Source of the DNA: JAOUJD01 sp963726405
GTDB lineage: Bacteria; Pseudomonadota; Gammaproteobacteria; Burkholderiales; Burkholderiaceae_F
DNA length: 64,000 bases
NCBI GenBank assembly: GCA_963726405.1
Contig: CAVSCF010000003.1
Coordinates: 186,001 to 250,000, forward strand
Reading direction: 5' to 3'
The notes under the pieces were generated by a model. That model did no database searches, was not told the origin of the DNA, and saw only the letters and a list, made by a program, of their open reading frames with translations. The position numbers were made by a program, and so were the translations under genes. Position 1 is the stretch's first letter. The number at the start of each line of letters is the position of its first letter. Below are positions 46,774-55,564 of the stretch, one piece after another.

Positions 46774-47846
46774 CGCGAATGCTCCGCCTCTCGAGCGTGG
46801 TCGCAGTCGCACTGCTGCTCGCTGCCTGCGCAGCCCAGCCTGTGAAGGGCCGCCTCGAGTTCGGCGTCGAGTCCGCGCCGGAGGGGACCCGCCTCCTGTG
46901 GCCGTCGCCGCCGGAAATTCCGCGCTATGCCTATGCGGGCGTCCTCACCGGCGAGGACAACTTCAAGGTCGACGACGAGTCGCGCTCGGGAGCCGCCAAG
47001 GTGCTGCGCTGGCTCGCCGGAATCGACGGTCGCGAGCGCGACCCGGTGGTGCTGCAGCGGCCGGTCTCCGGCATCACGGACGAACAGGGGCGCATCTACG
47101 TCACCGACGCCAGCCGCCAGGGCGTCTTCGTCTTCGACGAGCGCGCGGGTCGTCTCGACGTGTGGGACCGCGCGCAAGGCATCCGCACTTTCGTCTCGCC
47201 GGTCGGCGTTGCGCTCGGCGCCAATGGCGATGTGCTGGTCAGCGACGCCGAACTCGGCTTCGTGGTCCGCCTCGGCGCCGACGGAACGCCGCTGGGGACC
47301 ATCGGAGAGGGTCAACTCCGTCGCCCCACCGGCATCGCACGCGACGCGAAGACCGGGCGCCTGTTCGTCGCGGACACGCAGTCGCACGACATCAAGGTCT
47401 TCGACGATCGCGGCGTGCTGCTGCAGACGTTCGGCGGCCGCGGGGAGGAGGCGGGCCGCCTCAACTACCCGACGCACATCAGCCTGTCGCTGGGCGAGCT
47501 CTACGTCACGGATTCGATCAACGCGCGCATCCAGGTGTTCGGGGCCGGCACCGGCGAATACCTTCGCACGCTTGGTGCGCGCGGCCTGTACGTCGGCAAT
47601 CTGGTTCGACCAAAGGGTGTGGCGGTCGATGCCGAGCGCAACGTGTACGTGGTCGAGTCGTACTACGACAACCTGCTCGTCTACGGGGCGAACGGGGAAT
47701 TCCTGATGCCGCTCGGCGGCACGGGCAGCAGCACCGGCCGTTTCTTCCTGCCGGCAGGCGTGTGGACGGACACGCGCAACCGCATCTTCGTCGCCGACAT
47801 GTTCAACGGTCGCGTCGTCGTCTTCTCGTTTCTCGGCGGCAACTGA
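46767..47846 (+). CDS. NHL-repeat lipoprotein (second)
   Basis: 359 residues. Signal MVTRMLRLSSVVAVALLLAAC with lipobox. The propeller repeats include LQRPVSGITDEQGRIYVTDA, FVSPVGVALGANGDVLVSDA, LRRPTGIARDAKTGRLFVADT, LNYPTHISLSLGELYVTDS, LVRPKGVAVDAERNVYVVES and FLPAGVWTDTRNRIFVADM. Paralog of the 37185 gene. Its stop overlaps the 11-haem start (TGATG). Both paralogs sit directly before a doubled-CxxCH multihaem cytochrome, suggesting a dedicated partnership. Confidence 0.87.
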   Translation: MVTRMLRLSSVVAVALLLAACAAQPVKGRLEFGVESAPEGTRLLWPSPPEIPRYAYAGVLTGEDNFKVDDESRSGAAKVLRWLAGIDGRERDPVVLQRPVSGITDEQGRIYVTDASRQGVFVFDERAGRLDVWDRAQGIRTFVSPVGVALGANGDVLVSDAELGFVVRLGADGTPLGTIGEGQLRRPTGIARDAKTGRLFVADTQSHDIKVFDDRGVLLQTFGGRGEEAGRLNYPTHISLSLGELYVTDSINARIQVFGAGTGEYLRTLGARGLYVGNLVRPKGVAVDAERNVYVVESYYDNLLVYGANGEFLMPLGGTGSSTGRFFLPAGVWTDTRNRIFVADMFNGRVVVFSFLGGN

Positions 47847-50362
47847 TGCGCGCGCGCCTCGCCATCCTCTTGCTCGGCATCGTCGCATCGCTGCCCGCGC
47901 ACGGCGATCGTGTCTCGGACATCCGCCAGACCCGCCACAACCTGTCGACGACCGGTCCAGGGTCCACCAAAGCGACGACCGAGACCCAGGTGTGCGTGTT
48001 CTGCCACACGCCGCACGGCGCGACCCAGGCCGACCAGGGCGGCGCGAGCGTCCGCGCCCCGCTCTGGAACCGCACGATTCCGGCGGGCAGCACGTACACG
48101 CCGTACACCTCGGCATCGCTCGACGCCAACGTCATTCAGGGACAGCTCGACCAGCCCGGCGGGAGTTCGAAGCTGTGCCTGTCCTGCCACGACGGCACGC
48201 TCGCGCTCGGCAATGTCAATGTGCTGAACGGGCAGGCCGCCCAGACGATCGCGATGAGCGGGACGGGAGCGGGCGGAACGATGCCCCCGGGCGCTGGAAC
48301 CAGCACGGGGTTCACGCGCAATCTCGGGGTCGACCTGCGCAACGACCATCCGATCTCCGTCACCTTCACGTCGCAATTGGCGAGCCGCGACGGCGAGTTG
48401 CGCGCGCTGGACGTCAATCAGCGTTTCCCGGCCGGGACCGGCGCGGTGATCGGCGTCAGGGAACCTGGCGTCCGGCCGCGCTTTCCTCTCGAAGGGACGG
48501 GGCTCGGCAACGCGGGGCAGGTGCAATGCGGGACCTGCCACGACCCGCACCTCTTCGAGACCGACCCGGCGAAGGGCGCCCAGAAGTTCCTGCGCGGGCA
48601 GCGCTTCCAGGAGGCGGCACCGAGCGCGAGCGGATTCAACGAGGCGACCGACATACTGTGCATCGCGTGCCACGACAAGAACCTGGCGTCCGGCGTCTGG
48701 GCCAACTCGGCGCACGCCAACCCGCAGGTCGCCGACGAAAGCTATACGGCCGCCGCGGCAGCCCTCCGCGAATTCCCGGTCGGCACGACCGTGTGGCGGG
48801 CCGCCTGCCTGAACTGCCATGACACGCATACCGTCCAGGGCGCGCGGCGACTGACGCGGGAGGGCACGGACAGCCCGCTGTCTCCCAAGCAGGGCGGGTT
48901 GCCCGCGCTGGAGCAGACCTGCTACCAGTGCCACACCACGGCCGCGCGATCGGCTCTCGCCACCACCGTCCAGGTCCCGAACATCGAGACGGAGTTCGGC
49001 CGTGCGCGGCGCATGCCCATCACGACGCTGGAGCAGGGCGGCGGCAGCGAAGTGCACGACATCGGCGGCACGTTCAACGACATCGGTTTCGTCGACTGCA
49101 CGACGCTGACCAACAAGTGCGGCGCCGACTTCCTCGAAGCGCGCAACCTGCTCGCGTCGCGCCACGCCGAGTGCACGGACTGCCACAACCCGCATCGAGT
49201 GATCCGCAACCGCCTCTTCAACGCGAACCCCACGACCCCGGACCCGGCCGGGACCCACCGCCACGACGAAGTCGCGGGCTACACGCACACGAACATCGCT
49301 TCCGGCGTGTTGCGCGGGACGTGGGGCGTGCAGCCGATCTACGGCTCGGCGTCGTTCCAGCAGATGCCGACCTCATTCCTGGTGAAGCGCGGCGATCCGG
49401 GCGCCAGCATCGACACGTCGTTGGCCGCGCCGTACGTCACCCGGGAGTACCAGGTCTGCCTGAAGTGCCACTCGAACTACGGATACACGGACAACAACCT
49501 GTACCCGAACGGCAGCCGCCCGCTGCTCGGCTATGTCGGCGGCACCCTGCCTGGCACCAACAACCTGACGCAGTACACCAACCAGGCGAAGGAGTTCCAG
49601 GCTCCGATCGGGCATCAGGGACAGCGCACCACGACGGACTCGGGCGCCGGCAGCAACTTTCCGACGAACAACCACCGCTCGTGGCACCCGGTCATGGATG
49701 TCACCGGGCGCACGCTGGCGATCCGCAACATCTCGCTCGGCAACCCGTGGCTTCTGCCCTGGTCGAACGCGGTCGGCACGCAGACCATGTACTGCAGCGA
49801 TTGCCACGGCGGCGACACCACCTCGCCGACCTCGGTCATCCCGAATGGCGGCGAGAACGGCGAACCCTGGGGCCCGCACGGCTCCGGCAACGACTTCCTG
49901 CTGAAAGGCACCTGGAACAGCAATTCCTCCACGCTCTGCTTCAAGTGCCATGAGCGCCAGGTCTATTCGCCGACCGGGGACACGCGCAAGGCCGACCGCA
50001 ATACCGGTTTCTGCTGCAAGGGCGGTGACCAACTGCACTGGTATCACTGGAACCGGATCGGCGGCACGCTGAAGTGCAACTGGTGCCACGTCGCGGTGCC
50101 GCACGGCTGGAAGAACAAGGCCTTGCTGGTGAACCTGAACGATGTCGGACCCGAGGCCGGCCAGCCCGGGAACGCGGAGTGGCGCATGAGCGCGAGCGCG
50201 CACGCCTACAACCAGGAGCCGTACTACATGAACGCCAAGCTGAAGGTGCGCACCTTCGCCACGAGCGGCAACTGGACCGAAGCGAATTGCGGTTCCAACA
50301 GCAGCGCGACGGCGTTCGGCACGCAACGCCAACAGCACCGCCGACCGGTAGAGACTGGATGA
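47846..50362 (+). CDS. Undecahaem (11-haem) cytochrome c
   Basis: 838 residues in the frame as sequenced. Signal ARLAILLLGIVASLPAHG. Eleven CxxCH sites: CVFCH (then TPHG), CLSCH, CGTCH, CIACH, CLNCH, CYQCH, CTDCH, CLKCH, CSDCH, CFKCH and CNWCH. The N-terminal third parallels the 38532 tetrahaem protein. Large size and many haems suit an extracellular or outer-membrane-associated terminal electron carrier. A frameshift near 50300 is likely: another frame reads DWMRAVCTNPP to a stop at 50388, which would give an ATGA overlap with ResB. The Cys-rich KCGADF and FCCKGG stretches are extra. Confidence 0.92.
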   Translation: MRARLAILLLGIVASLPAHGDRVSDIRQTRHNLSTTGPGSTKATTETQVCVFCHTPHGATQADQGGASVRAPLWNRTIPAGSTYTPYTSASLDANVIQGQLDQPGGSSKLCLSCHDGTLALGNVNVLNGQAAQTIAMSGTGAGGTMPPGAGTSTGFTRNLGVDLRNDHPISVTFTSQLASRDGELRALDVNQRFPAGTGAVIGVREPGVRPRFPLEGTGLGNAGQVQCGTCHDPHLFETDPAKGAQKFLRGQRFQEAAPSASGFNEATDILCIACHDKNLASGVWANSAHANPQVADESYTAAAAALREFPVGTTVWRAACLNCHDTHTVQGARRLTREGTDSPLSPKQGGLPALEQTCYQCHTTAARSALATTVQVPNIETEFGRARRMPITTLEQGGGSEVHDIGGTFNDIGFVDCTTLTNKCGADFLEARNLLASRHAECTDCHNPHRVIRNRLFNANPTTPDPAGTHRHDEVAGYTHTNIASGVLRGTWGVQPIYGSASFQQMPTSFLVKRGDPGASIDTSLAAPYVTREYQVCLKCHSNYGYTDNNLYPNGSRPLLGYVGGTLPGTNNLTQYTNQAKEFQAPIGHQGQRTTTDSGAGSNFPTNNHRSWHPVMDVTGRTLAIRNISLGNPWLLPWSNAVGTQTMYCSDCHGGDTTSPTSVIPNGGENGEPWGPHGSGNDFLLKGTWNSNSSTLCFKCHERQVYSPTGDTRKADRNTGFCCKGGDQLHWYHWNRIGGTLKCNWCHVAVPHGWKNKALLVNLNDVGPEAGQPGNAEWRMSASAHAYNQEPYYMNAKLKVRTFATSGNWTEANCGSNSSATAFGTQRQQHRRPVETG

Positions 50363-50384
50363 GGGCCGTATGCACGAACCCACC

Positions 50385-51359
50385 ATGATGTCCCCCGTGA
50401 TGCGGCCGCTGCGCTGGGCCGCCTCGATGCGGCTGACCCAGGTCCTGCTCGGCCATGCTGGCCGCGGCGACGCTCGCGGCCTACATGGCCGACGGCATCG
50501 GCACGTTGACGCTCGGCGTCCCGCTCGGGCTGCTGACCGTCAACCTGGTGGCGGCGGTCATCACCAACGCGACGTTCCGCCGGCAGCCCGCACTGCTGAT
50601 GTTCCACCTCTCGCTGATCGCCATCGTCGCGCTGCTGGCGGCGAGCCGGCTGACGGCGGTCACGGGGCGGTTCGAGCTCACCGAAGGCACGGCGTTCGAC
50701 GGCACGCTGATGTCGTCCTCGCGGGGCGCGCTGGCGGCGCCCACGCTGGATGCCAGCTTCGTCAACGCCGGCTTCACCGTGGAGTACGGCACCGGACTCA
50801 AGCGCGGACGGACCCGCAACGAGGTGCGCTGGATCGACGCGCAACGGCACCGAGCGCCAGCAGGTCATCGGCGACCAGACACGCGCTGGTGGTCAACGGG
50901 GTGAAGTTCTATACGACGTCGAACAAGGGCTTCGCGCCGATGTTCGACTGGACCGCGTCAACGGCGAAACGCCGGTGCGCGGCGCGGTGCACCTGCCGAG
51001 CTTTCCGCTGCACGAGGGCGAGCAGGTCCGCGACTGGAAGCCGATGCCCGGCGTGCCGGCGATCCGCGTGACGCTGCGCCTGCTCGACACCGTGCTCGAT
51101 CCGTCGCGCCCGGGGATCCTCCGCATGCCGGTGCGCCACGTCGTGCACGTGCGCGCCGGGCGATGTCGAGGCGGAACTGGCGCCGGGGCAGAGCGTGGCG
51201 ATCGCCGGCGGCGAACTGCACTACGTCGGCCTGCGCACATGGATGGGCTACAAGGCGGCCTACGACCCCGTCGTGTCCTGGCTGCTTGCCGCCGCCCTGG
51301 TCGCGGTGCTCGCGCTGGTGGCGCATTACGCGATCAAGTTCCGCCGCCGTCCCGCATGA
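50385..51359 (+). CDS. resB: ResB/Ccs1-family cytochrome c biogenesis protein, frameshifted
   Basis: About 324 codons. System II haem-ligation partner of CcsA. The start (50385) gives MMSPVMRPLRWAASMRLTQVLLG. Membrane helices: LAAATLAAYMADG, LGLLTVNLVAAVIT, LLMFHLSLIAIVALLAASRL, and a C-terminal one, SWLLAAALVAVLALVAHYAIKF; a periplasmic domain lies between (FELTEGTAFDG, ALVVNGVKFYTTSNKGFAPMFDW, PSFPLHEGEQVRDWKPMPG). Frameshifts at about 50450, 50850, 50890, 50960 and 51160 split it. The stop overlaps ccsA by 4 nt. Confidence 0.85.
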
Positions 51360-52159
51360 ACCTCGGCACCGTCGAAGCGGCCCTGTTTTCGACGGCGACG
51401 GCTGCGTACGTGATTGCGATGGGACTCGCCGTGTTCTCGCGGTGGCGAAATCTCGTGCTGGGTCTGCTCGTCGTCGGCGTGGCGCTGATGACGGGCGGAC
51501 TTGCGCTGCGGTGGGCGGTCCTCGGCTACGGGCCGTTCACGACGCTCTACGAAGTGCTCGCGAGCAGCCTCTGGAGCCTGTCCCTGATCTATGTGATCGT
51601 GTACGCACGGATGCCGGGCTTGCGCGGGACCGCACCGCTGGTCCTTCCTGTCCTCGTCCTGCTCGCGGGTTGGATGCTGGGCGTCGATTGCTCGGCGGGG
51701 CATCTACCGCCGACCTTCGACACGTGGATGCTCTACGTCCACAGCATCTTCGGAAAGCTGTTCCTTGGCCTGCTGATGGTGTCGGCCGCGGCGGCCGCCG
51801 TCCTCGTCGCGCGGCGGACGCTTGCGAGCCACACGTTCGAGGACATGCCCCCGGATGCGGAGCTGATGGAGCTGTCGTACCGCTTCGCCGCCTTTGCGTT
51901 CGTGTTCGACACCCTGATGCTGATCATCGGCGCCATCTGGGCGCAGGACGCGTGGGGCCGGTACTGGGCATGGGATCCGCTGGAAACCTGGGCGTTCCTC
52001 ACCTGGCTGGCCCTGGCCTTTGGTTTGCATCTGAAGATCTGGTTGCGGCCGCCGGCCGTGGTGTGGAGTGCGATGGTGACGGCGGTCTTCGTCCTCGCAT
52101 TCGTGACGTTCTTCGGAGTGCCCTTTGTTTCTGACGTCCCCCACAAAGGCGTTTTCTAG
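51356..52159 (+). CDS. ccsA: Cytochrome c biogenesis protein CcsA (ResC)
   Basis: 267 residues, intact, about eight membrane helices. The WWD haem-handling motif is present: WAQDAWGRYWAWDPLETW (about 195-212), with haem-ligand His candidates at YVHSIF (129) and HLKIW (225). System II joins haem to CxxCH outside the membrane. Embedding resB-ccsA in the cytochrome locus suggests a dedicated synthetase for its many haem sites. It overlaps the next gene by 35 nt. Confidence 0.93.
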   Translation: MNLGTVEAALFSTATAAYVIAMGLAVFSRWRNLVLGLLVVGVALMTGGLALRWAVLGYGPFTTLYEVLASSLWSLSLIYVIVYARMPGLRGTAPLVLPVLVLLAGWMLGVDCSAGHLPPTFDTWMLYVHSIFGKLFLGLLMVSAAAAAVLVARRTLASHTFEDMPPDAELMELSYRFAAFAFVFDTLMLIIGAIWAQDAWGRYWAWDPLETWAFLTWLALAFGLHLKIWLRPPAVVWSAMVTAVFVLAFVTFFGVPFVSDVPHKGVF

Positions 52160-52736
52160 CGGTCGCCGCCCGCGGCGCGACTGGCGGTTGCCGGTCGCGC
52201 TCGCCACCGTCTGCGCCATCGCGGTGTTCGGGGCGTCGCTTCGCCACTGGAACGGCGACGTCGTCGACACGCGCGAACGGCGTGCCGATCCGCGCTCCGC
52301 GCCCTCGGCGCACGCCGCGGAGGCGCGCGCCGACGAGGTGCGCGTGCGCTTCGAGCAGGCGGTGGTGATGCTGCACGCGCGCCAGTACGAGCACGCGGCC
52401 ACCGCCTTGCACCGAGTGATCGAGCTCGATCCCGAGCTGCCCGAGGCGCACGTGAACATGGGCTACGCGATGCTCGGCCTGGAACGCTTCAAGGCGGCGG
52501 CCGACTTCTTCGCCGAAGCCACCGAGCGGCGGCCCGGCCAGGCCAACGCCTATTACGGTCTCGCCGTCGCGCTCGAGGCGCAGGGCGACGTCGCCGGCGC
52601 CCTCGGCGCGATGCGCACCTTCGTGCACCTGAGTCCGCCCGACGATCCCTTCGTCCGCAAGGCGCGCGCGGCCTTGTGGGAGTGGCAGGCGGCCCGCGAG
52701 CAGGCGTCTGCCGGCGCCGCCCGGGACCGGCGCTGA
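52125..52736 (+). CDS. Membrane-anchored TPR protein
   Basis: About 203 residues. An N-terminal anchor (RRDWRLPVALATVCAIAVFGASL) is followed by TPR units: VRFEQAVVMLHARQYEHAATALHRVIELDPELPEAHVNMGYAMLGLERFKAAADFFAEATERRPGQANAYYGLAVALEAQGD. The start shown is TTG 52125 with only a weak ribosome site, so the true start may be downstream. The position after ccsA recalls CcmI/NrfG-type TPR proteins, which guide apocytochrome c; that role is inferred. Confidence 0.75.
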   Translation: MFLTSPTKAFSSGRRPRRDWRLPVALATVCAIAVFGASLRHWNGDVVDTRERRADPRSAPSAHAAEARADEVRVRFEQAVVMLHARQYEHAATALHRVIELDPELPEAHVNMGYAMLGLERFKAAADFFAEATERRPGQANAYYGLAVALEAQGDVAGALGAMRTFVHLSPPDDPFVRKARAALWEWQAAREQASAGAARDRR

Positions 52737-52780
52737 TCGCCGCACCTCATGCTCGATTTTCTTCCTGTTTTCGAGAATCG

Positions 52781-52796
52781 TTCCCGTAATCGGGAA
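52781..52796. promoter_or_regulatory. TTCCCG-N4-CGGGAA palindrome upstream of the Tll0287-like gene
   Basis: TTCCCG-TAAT-CGGGAA, arms identical to the 38343-38358 palindrome. It lies 162 nt before the ATG at 52958. The best -24/-12 candidate below it (AAGGCGC-CCGCG-TGGCT) is weak. Confidence 0.5.
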
Positions 52797-52957
52797 GCGC
52801 CGAGCGCGCGCGAAGGCGCCCGCGTGGCTGCCCGGAGTGCCCCGCGGCAGCGCCACCGGCCGCCGAACGAAGCCACCGGGGTGCTGTCATCCCGCGTGAC
52901 AACCGTGTGCGATCATGCCCCGCACGGCAGGAGCGCGCGCTGCAAAGGGAGACGTCA

Positions 52958-53537
52958 ATGAAACGGGCGACCGTCCTGTGGCTGGTCACGCTCGCATCCG
53001 CGGCGATCGGCGCCTCGCACGACGAGGCCCTGCGTGCCGTTCGTCGAGCAGAGCCGCAAGGTGTCGGGCGAACTGATCCGCCAGATCGGCGGCGAAATGC
53101 GCAAGGAAGTCGAGGCGACCGGCCCCATGCGCGCCGTGATGGTCTGCAAGTACACCGCGCCGGAGGTCGCCTCGTCGCTGTCGCGCATGAACGGCATGCG
53201 CGTCACCCGCGTCAGCCTCAAGCCCCGCAACCCGGCCCTCGGCTATCCCGATGTCTGGGAGCAGAACGTCCTGCTGGAGTTCGACCGGCGCGCGGCGCGC
53301 GGCGAGAAGGTGGAGGCGATCGAGCACGCCGAGATCGTCACCGAACCGACGGGGCGCTTCCTGCGCTACATGAAGGCGATTCCCACCGGGAAGGTCTGCA
53401 TCGCCTGCCACGGTCCGACCGACCAGATCTCCGACGCCGTGAAGGCGCAGATCGCCAACGAGTACCCGCACGACCGCGCAGTGGGCTTCGCCGAGGGATC
53501 GATCCGTGGCGCGGTCAGCGTCAAGAAACCGCTGTGA
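52958..53537 (+). CDS. Monohaem DUF3365 (Tll0287-like) protein, one frameshift
   Basis: About 193 codons. Signal MKRATVLWLVTLASAAIGAS; after a frameshift at about 53035: FVEQSRKVSGELIRQIGGEMRKEVEATGPMRAVMVCKYTAPEV, a Tll0287/DUF3365-type haem-sensor fold. The haem site is CIACH (KVCIACHGPTDQIS), followed by YPHDRAVGFAEGSIRGAVSVKK, a typical end of the family. These periplasmic haem proteins act as redox or ligand sensors. Ribosome site AAAGGGAG. A palindrome lies upstream. Confidence 0.85.
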
Positions 53538-53553
53538 TCGTGTCCGCGATCCG

Positions 53554-54069
53554 CTACTTGCCGAAGTACCGGCGCGCGTCCTCGTGACCCTGGTCGGCGG
53601 CGCGCTTCATCCACTTCGAGGCTTCGGGCTCGTCCCGTTCCACGCCCTTGCCGGCGAGGAACATGATCGCCAGCGCGTACTGGGCGTCCCGGTGTCCCTG
53701 GCGCGCGGCCTCGAAGTACCACTTGGCCGCCTTGCGGTCGATCTCCACGTCCGAGCGCGGGATGCCGAGTCCGTAGGCGTACATGTTGGCGGTCAGGAAC
53801 TGCGCGTCGGCCACTCCCTGGCTGGCGGCGCGCTCGTACCAGCGCAACGCTTCCTCGTCGCTCTCCTTGACGCCGTGGCCGTGGTAGTAGAGGTCGCCCA
53901 TCGCCAGCTGGGCCTGGGCGTTGCCGTTCTGCGCCAGCGGCATCAGCAGCCGCACCGCGTTGAAGTAGTCCTTCTTGCGGACGGCGGCAATGCCGTCGGC
54001 CAGTTCGTCGGCGTTGGCGACGGGCGCTGCGACGACGATCGCCGCGACCGCAATCAAGGCTGCACGCAT
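53554..54069 (-). CDS. Periplasmic SEL1-repeat protein (first)
   Basis: 171 residues on the minus strand. Signal MRAALIAVAAIVVAAPVANA; SEL1 repeats (AQAQLAMGDLYYHGHGVKESDEEALRWYERAASQGVADAQFLTANMYAYGLG, KWYFEAARQGHRDAQYALAIMFLAGKGVERD). The ribosome site GGGAGGGGAC is strong. Its start codon overlaps that of the divergent kinase. SEL1 proteins are protein-protein adaptors; the partner is not known. Confidence 0.85.
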   Translation of the reverse strand: MRAALIAVAAIVVAAPVANADELADGIAAVRKKDYFNAVRLLMPLAQNGNAQAQLAMGDLYYHGHGVKESDEEALRWYERAASQGVADAQFLTANMYAYGLGIPRSDVEIDRKAAKWYFEAARQGHRDAQYALAIMFLAGKGVERDEPEASKWMKRAADQGHEDARRYFGK

Positions 54070-55564
54070 GAATAAGTCCCCTCCCGTGGACGGTCTGGCG
54101 GAAAGGCCAAGCGCGTTTCGTGCCAACGAGGGCAGGGCGCAGGCGCGGCGCTGGGCCCGCTCGCTGTCGGCCAAGGGGACGCTCGCCTTCGGCGTGTTCG
54201 CGCTGTACGTCCTGCTCACGGGCATCGCGATCACCGTGCTGCGCGCCAACCTGCTGCAGGCGATGTCGGAACTCGAGGCCGTCTACCAGCGCGCCGAGCA
54301 CCTGACCGCCGCCAACGCCGCCACCACGCAAGCGCTGCTCGAGGTGACCAGCGCGAGCTATGCCGCCACCGAACTGGTCCTGACCCCGCCGCTGGTAACC
54401 GCGGTGCAGGCATCCGTGGACTCCCTGCGCCACGCCGTGCCGTCGCATGCGCGCGCCGCGCGTTGGGCCGAGCGGATCGACATCGGCCTGCAGACCCTCA
54501 CCCGCAACCCGGCCCGCTCGTCGTGGATCGCGCTGCGCGAAACGCTGCGGTCGGTCCGCACCGAACTGCAGGCGGACCTGCAGACGGCGGACGAGCGAGA
54601 CGTCGACGCTGCGCGACGACTTCGTCGCGCACCTACAACGTGATTACCAGCACCTGGATCGTTGCGGGGCTGCTCGGGCTGCTCATTGTGGGCCTTGCCG
54701 TCGGCGCCTTCTTCGCGCGGTTGACGCGCGACGTCCGCCGGGTCGAGGGCCGCGCCGGCGAGATCGTGGCCGGCTACCGCGGCGAGGCGCTCGGCCTGCG
54801 GCGCAACGACGAAGTCGGAAGCCTGGCGAGCGCGGTCGACCGCATGGCCGAGGAACTGCGCGAGAGGGAGTTGCGACTCGATGTCGCACGACAGGCACGG
54901 GCGTATAGCGAGAAGATGACGGCACTCGGGGCCTTCGCCTCGGGGGTGGCGCACGAGGTCAACAATCCACTTGATGGCAATTGCTGCACATGCACGCTCG
55001 CTGGCCGATGCCGGGGCCGGCGATGCGGCGGCGGGAATTCTCAAGGAGGTCACCCGGGCTTCGAGCGCCACCCGGCGTCTCGCTACCCTGGCGGCGGTCA
55101 GGCCCGAGGAATTCGAGTGGATCGATCTCAACGACCTCCTGCGACAGACGCTCGGCCTCATGCTGTACGACCGCCGCTATCGGCTGGTGCAGTGGCACAC
55201 GCACCTTGATGCCAGCCTTCCAGCGGTGCGGACGGTGCCGTCACGCCTGCAGCAGGCGCTGTCGACCCTGCTCGCGGCATCGGCCGATGCCGTCGCGGAG
55301 GGTGGGGCGCTGACCCTGACGTCCCGCCGCCGCGGCGCGGCCGTCGAGTGCGAGATCGTCGACACACGGGGCGAGGAGGCGGCGCGCTCGCTGGTGGCGC
55401 GCCTGGATGACGCCCAGGGCGATTCGAACGACGAGGTCACGCACACGCTCGTGCTCGCGCAGGCCATCGTCACCGACCTCGGCGCGCGCATGACTGCGAG
55501 GCCGGACGCCGCCGGCCTGGTGCTCGCGGTCGCGCTCGACGTTGGGGAAGAGGTCGCGTCGTGA
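54068..55564 (+). CDS. Sensor histidine kinase, frameshifted
   Basis: About 498 codons. One membrane helix (GTLAFGVFALYVLLTGIAITVL), a periplasmic helical sensor with many acidic and Gln/Thr residues, a second helix (TWIVAGLLGLLIVGLAVGAFFA), HAMP and an H-box, GAFASGVAHEVNNPL, with the phospho-His. The ATPase domain after a second frameshift reads LATLAAVRPEEFEWIDLNDLLRQTLG to a truncated-looking G-box region. Frameshifts at about 54625 and 54970. The stop overlaps the next GTG (GTGA), so it is the natural partner of the following response regulator. Confidence 0.8.
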
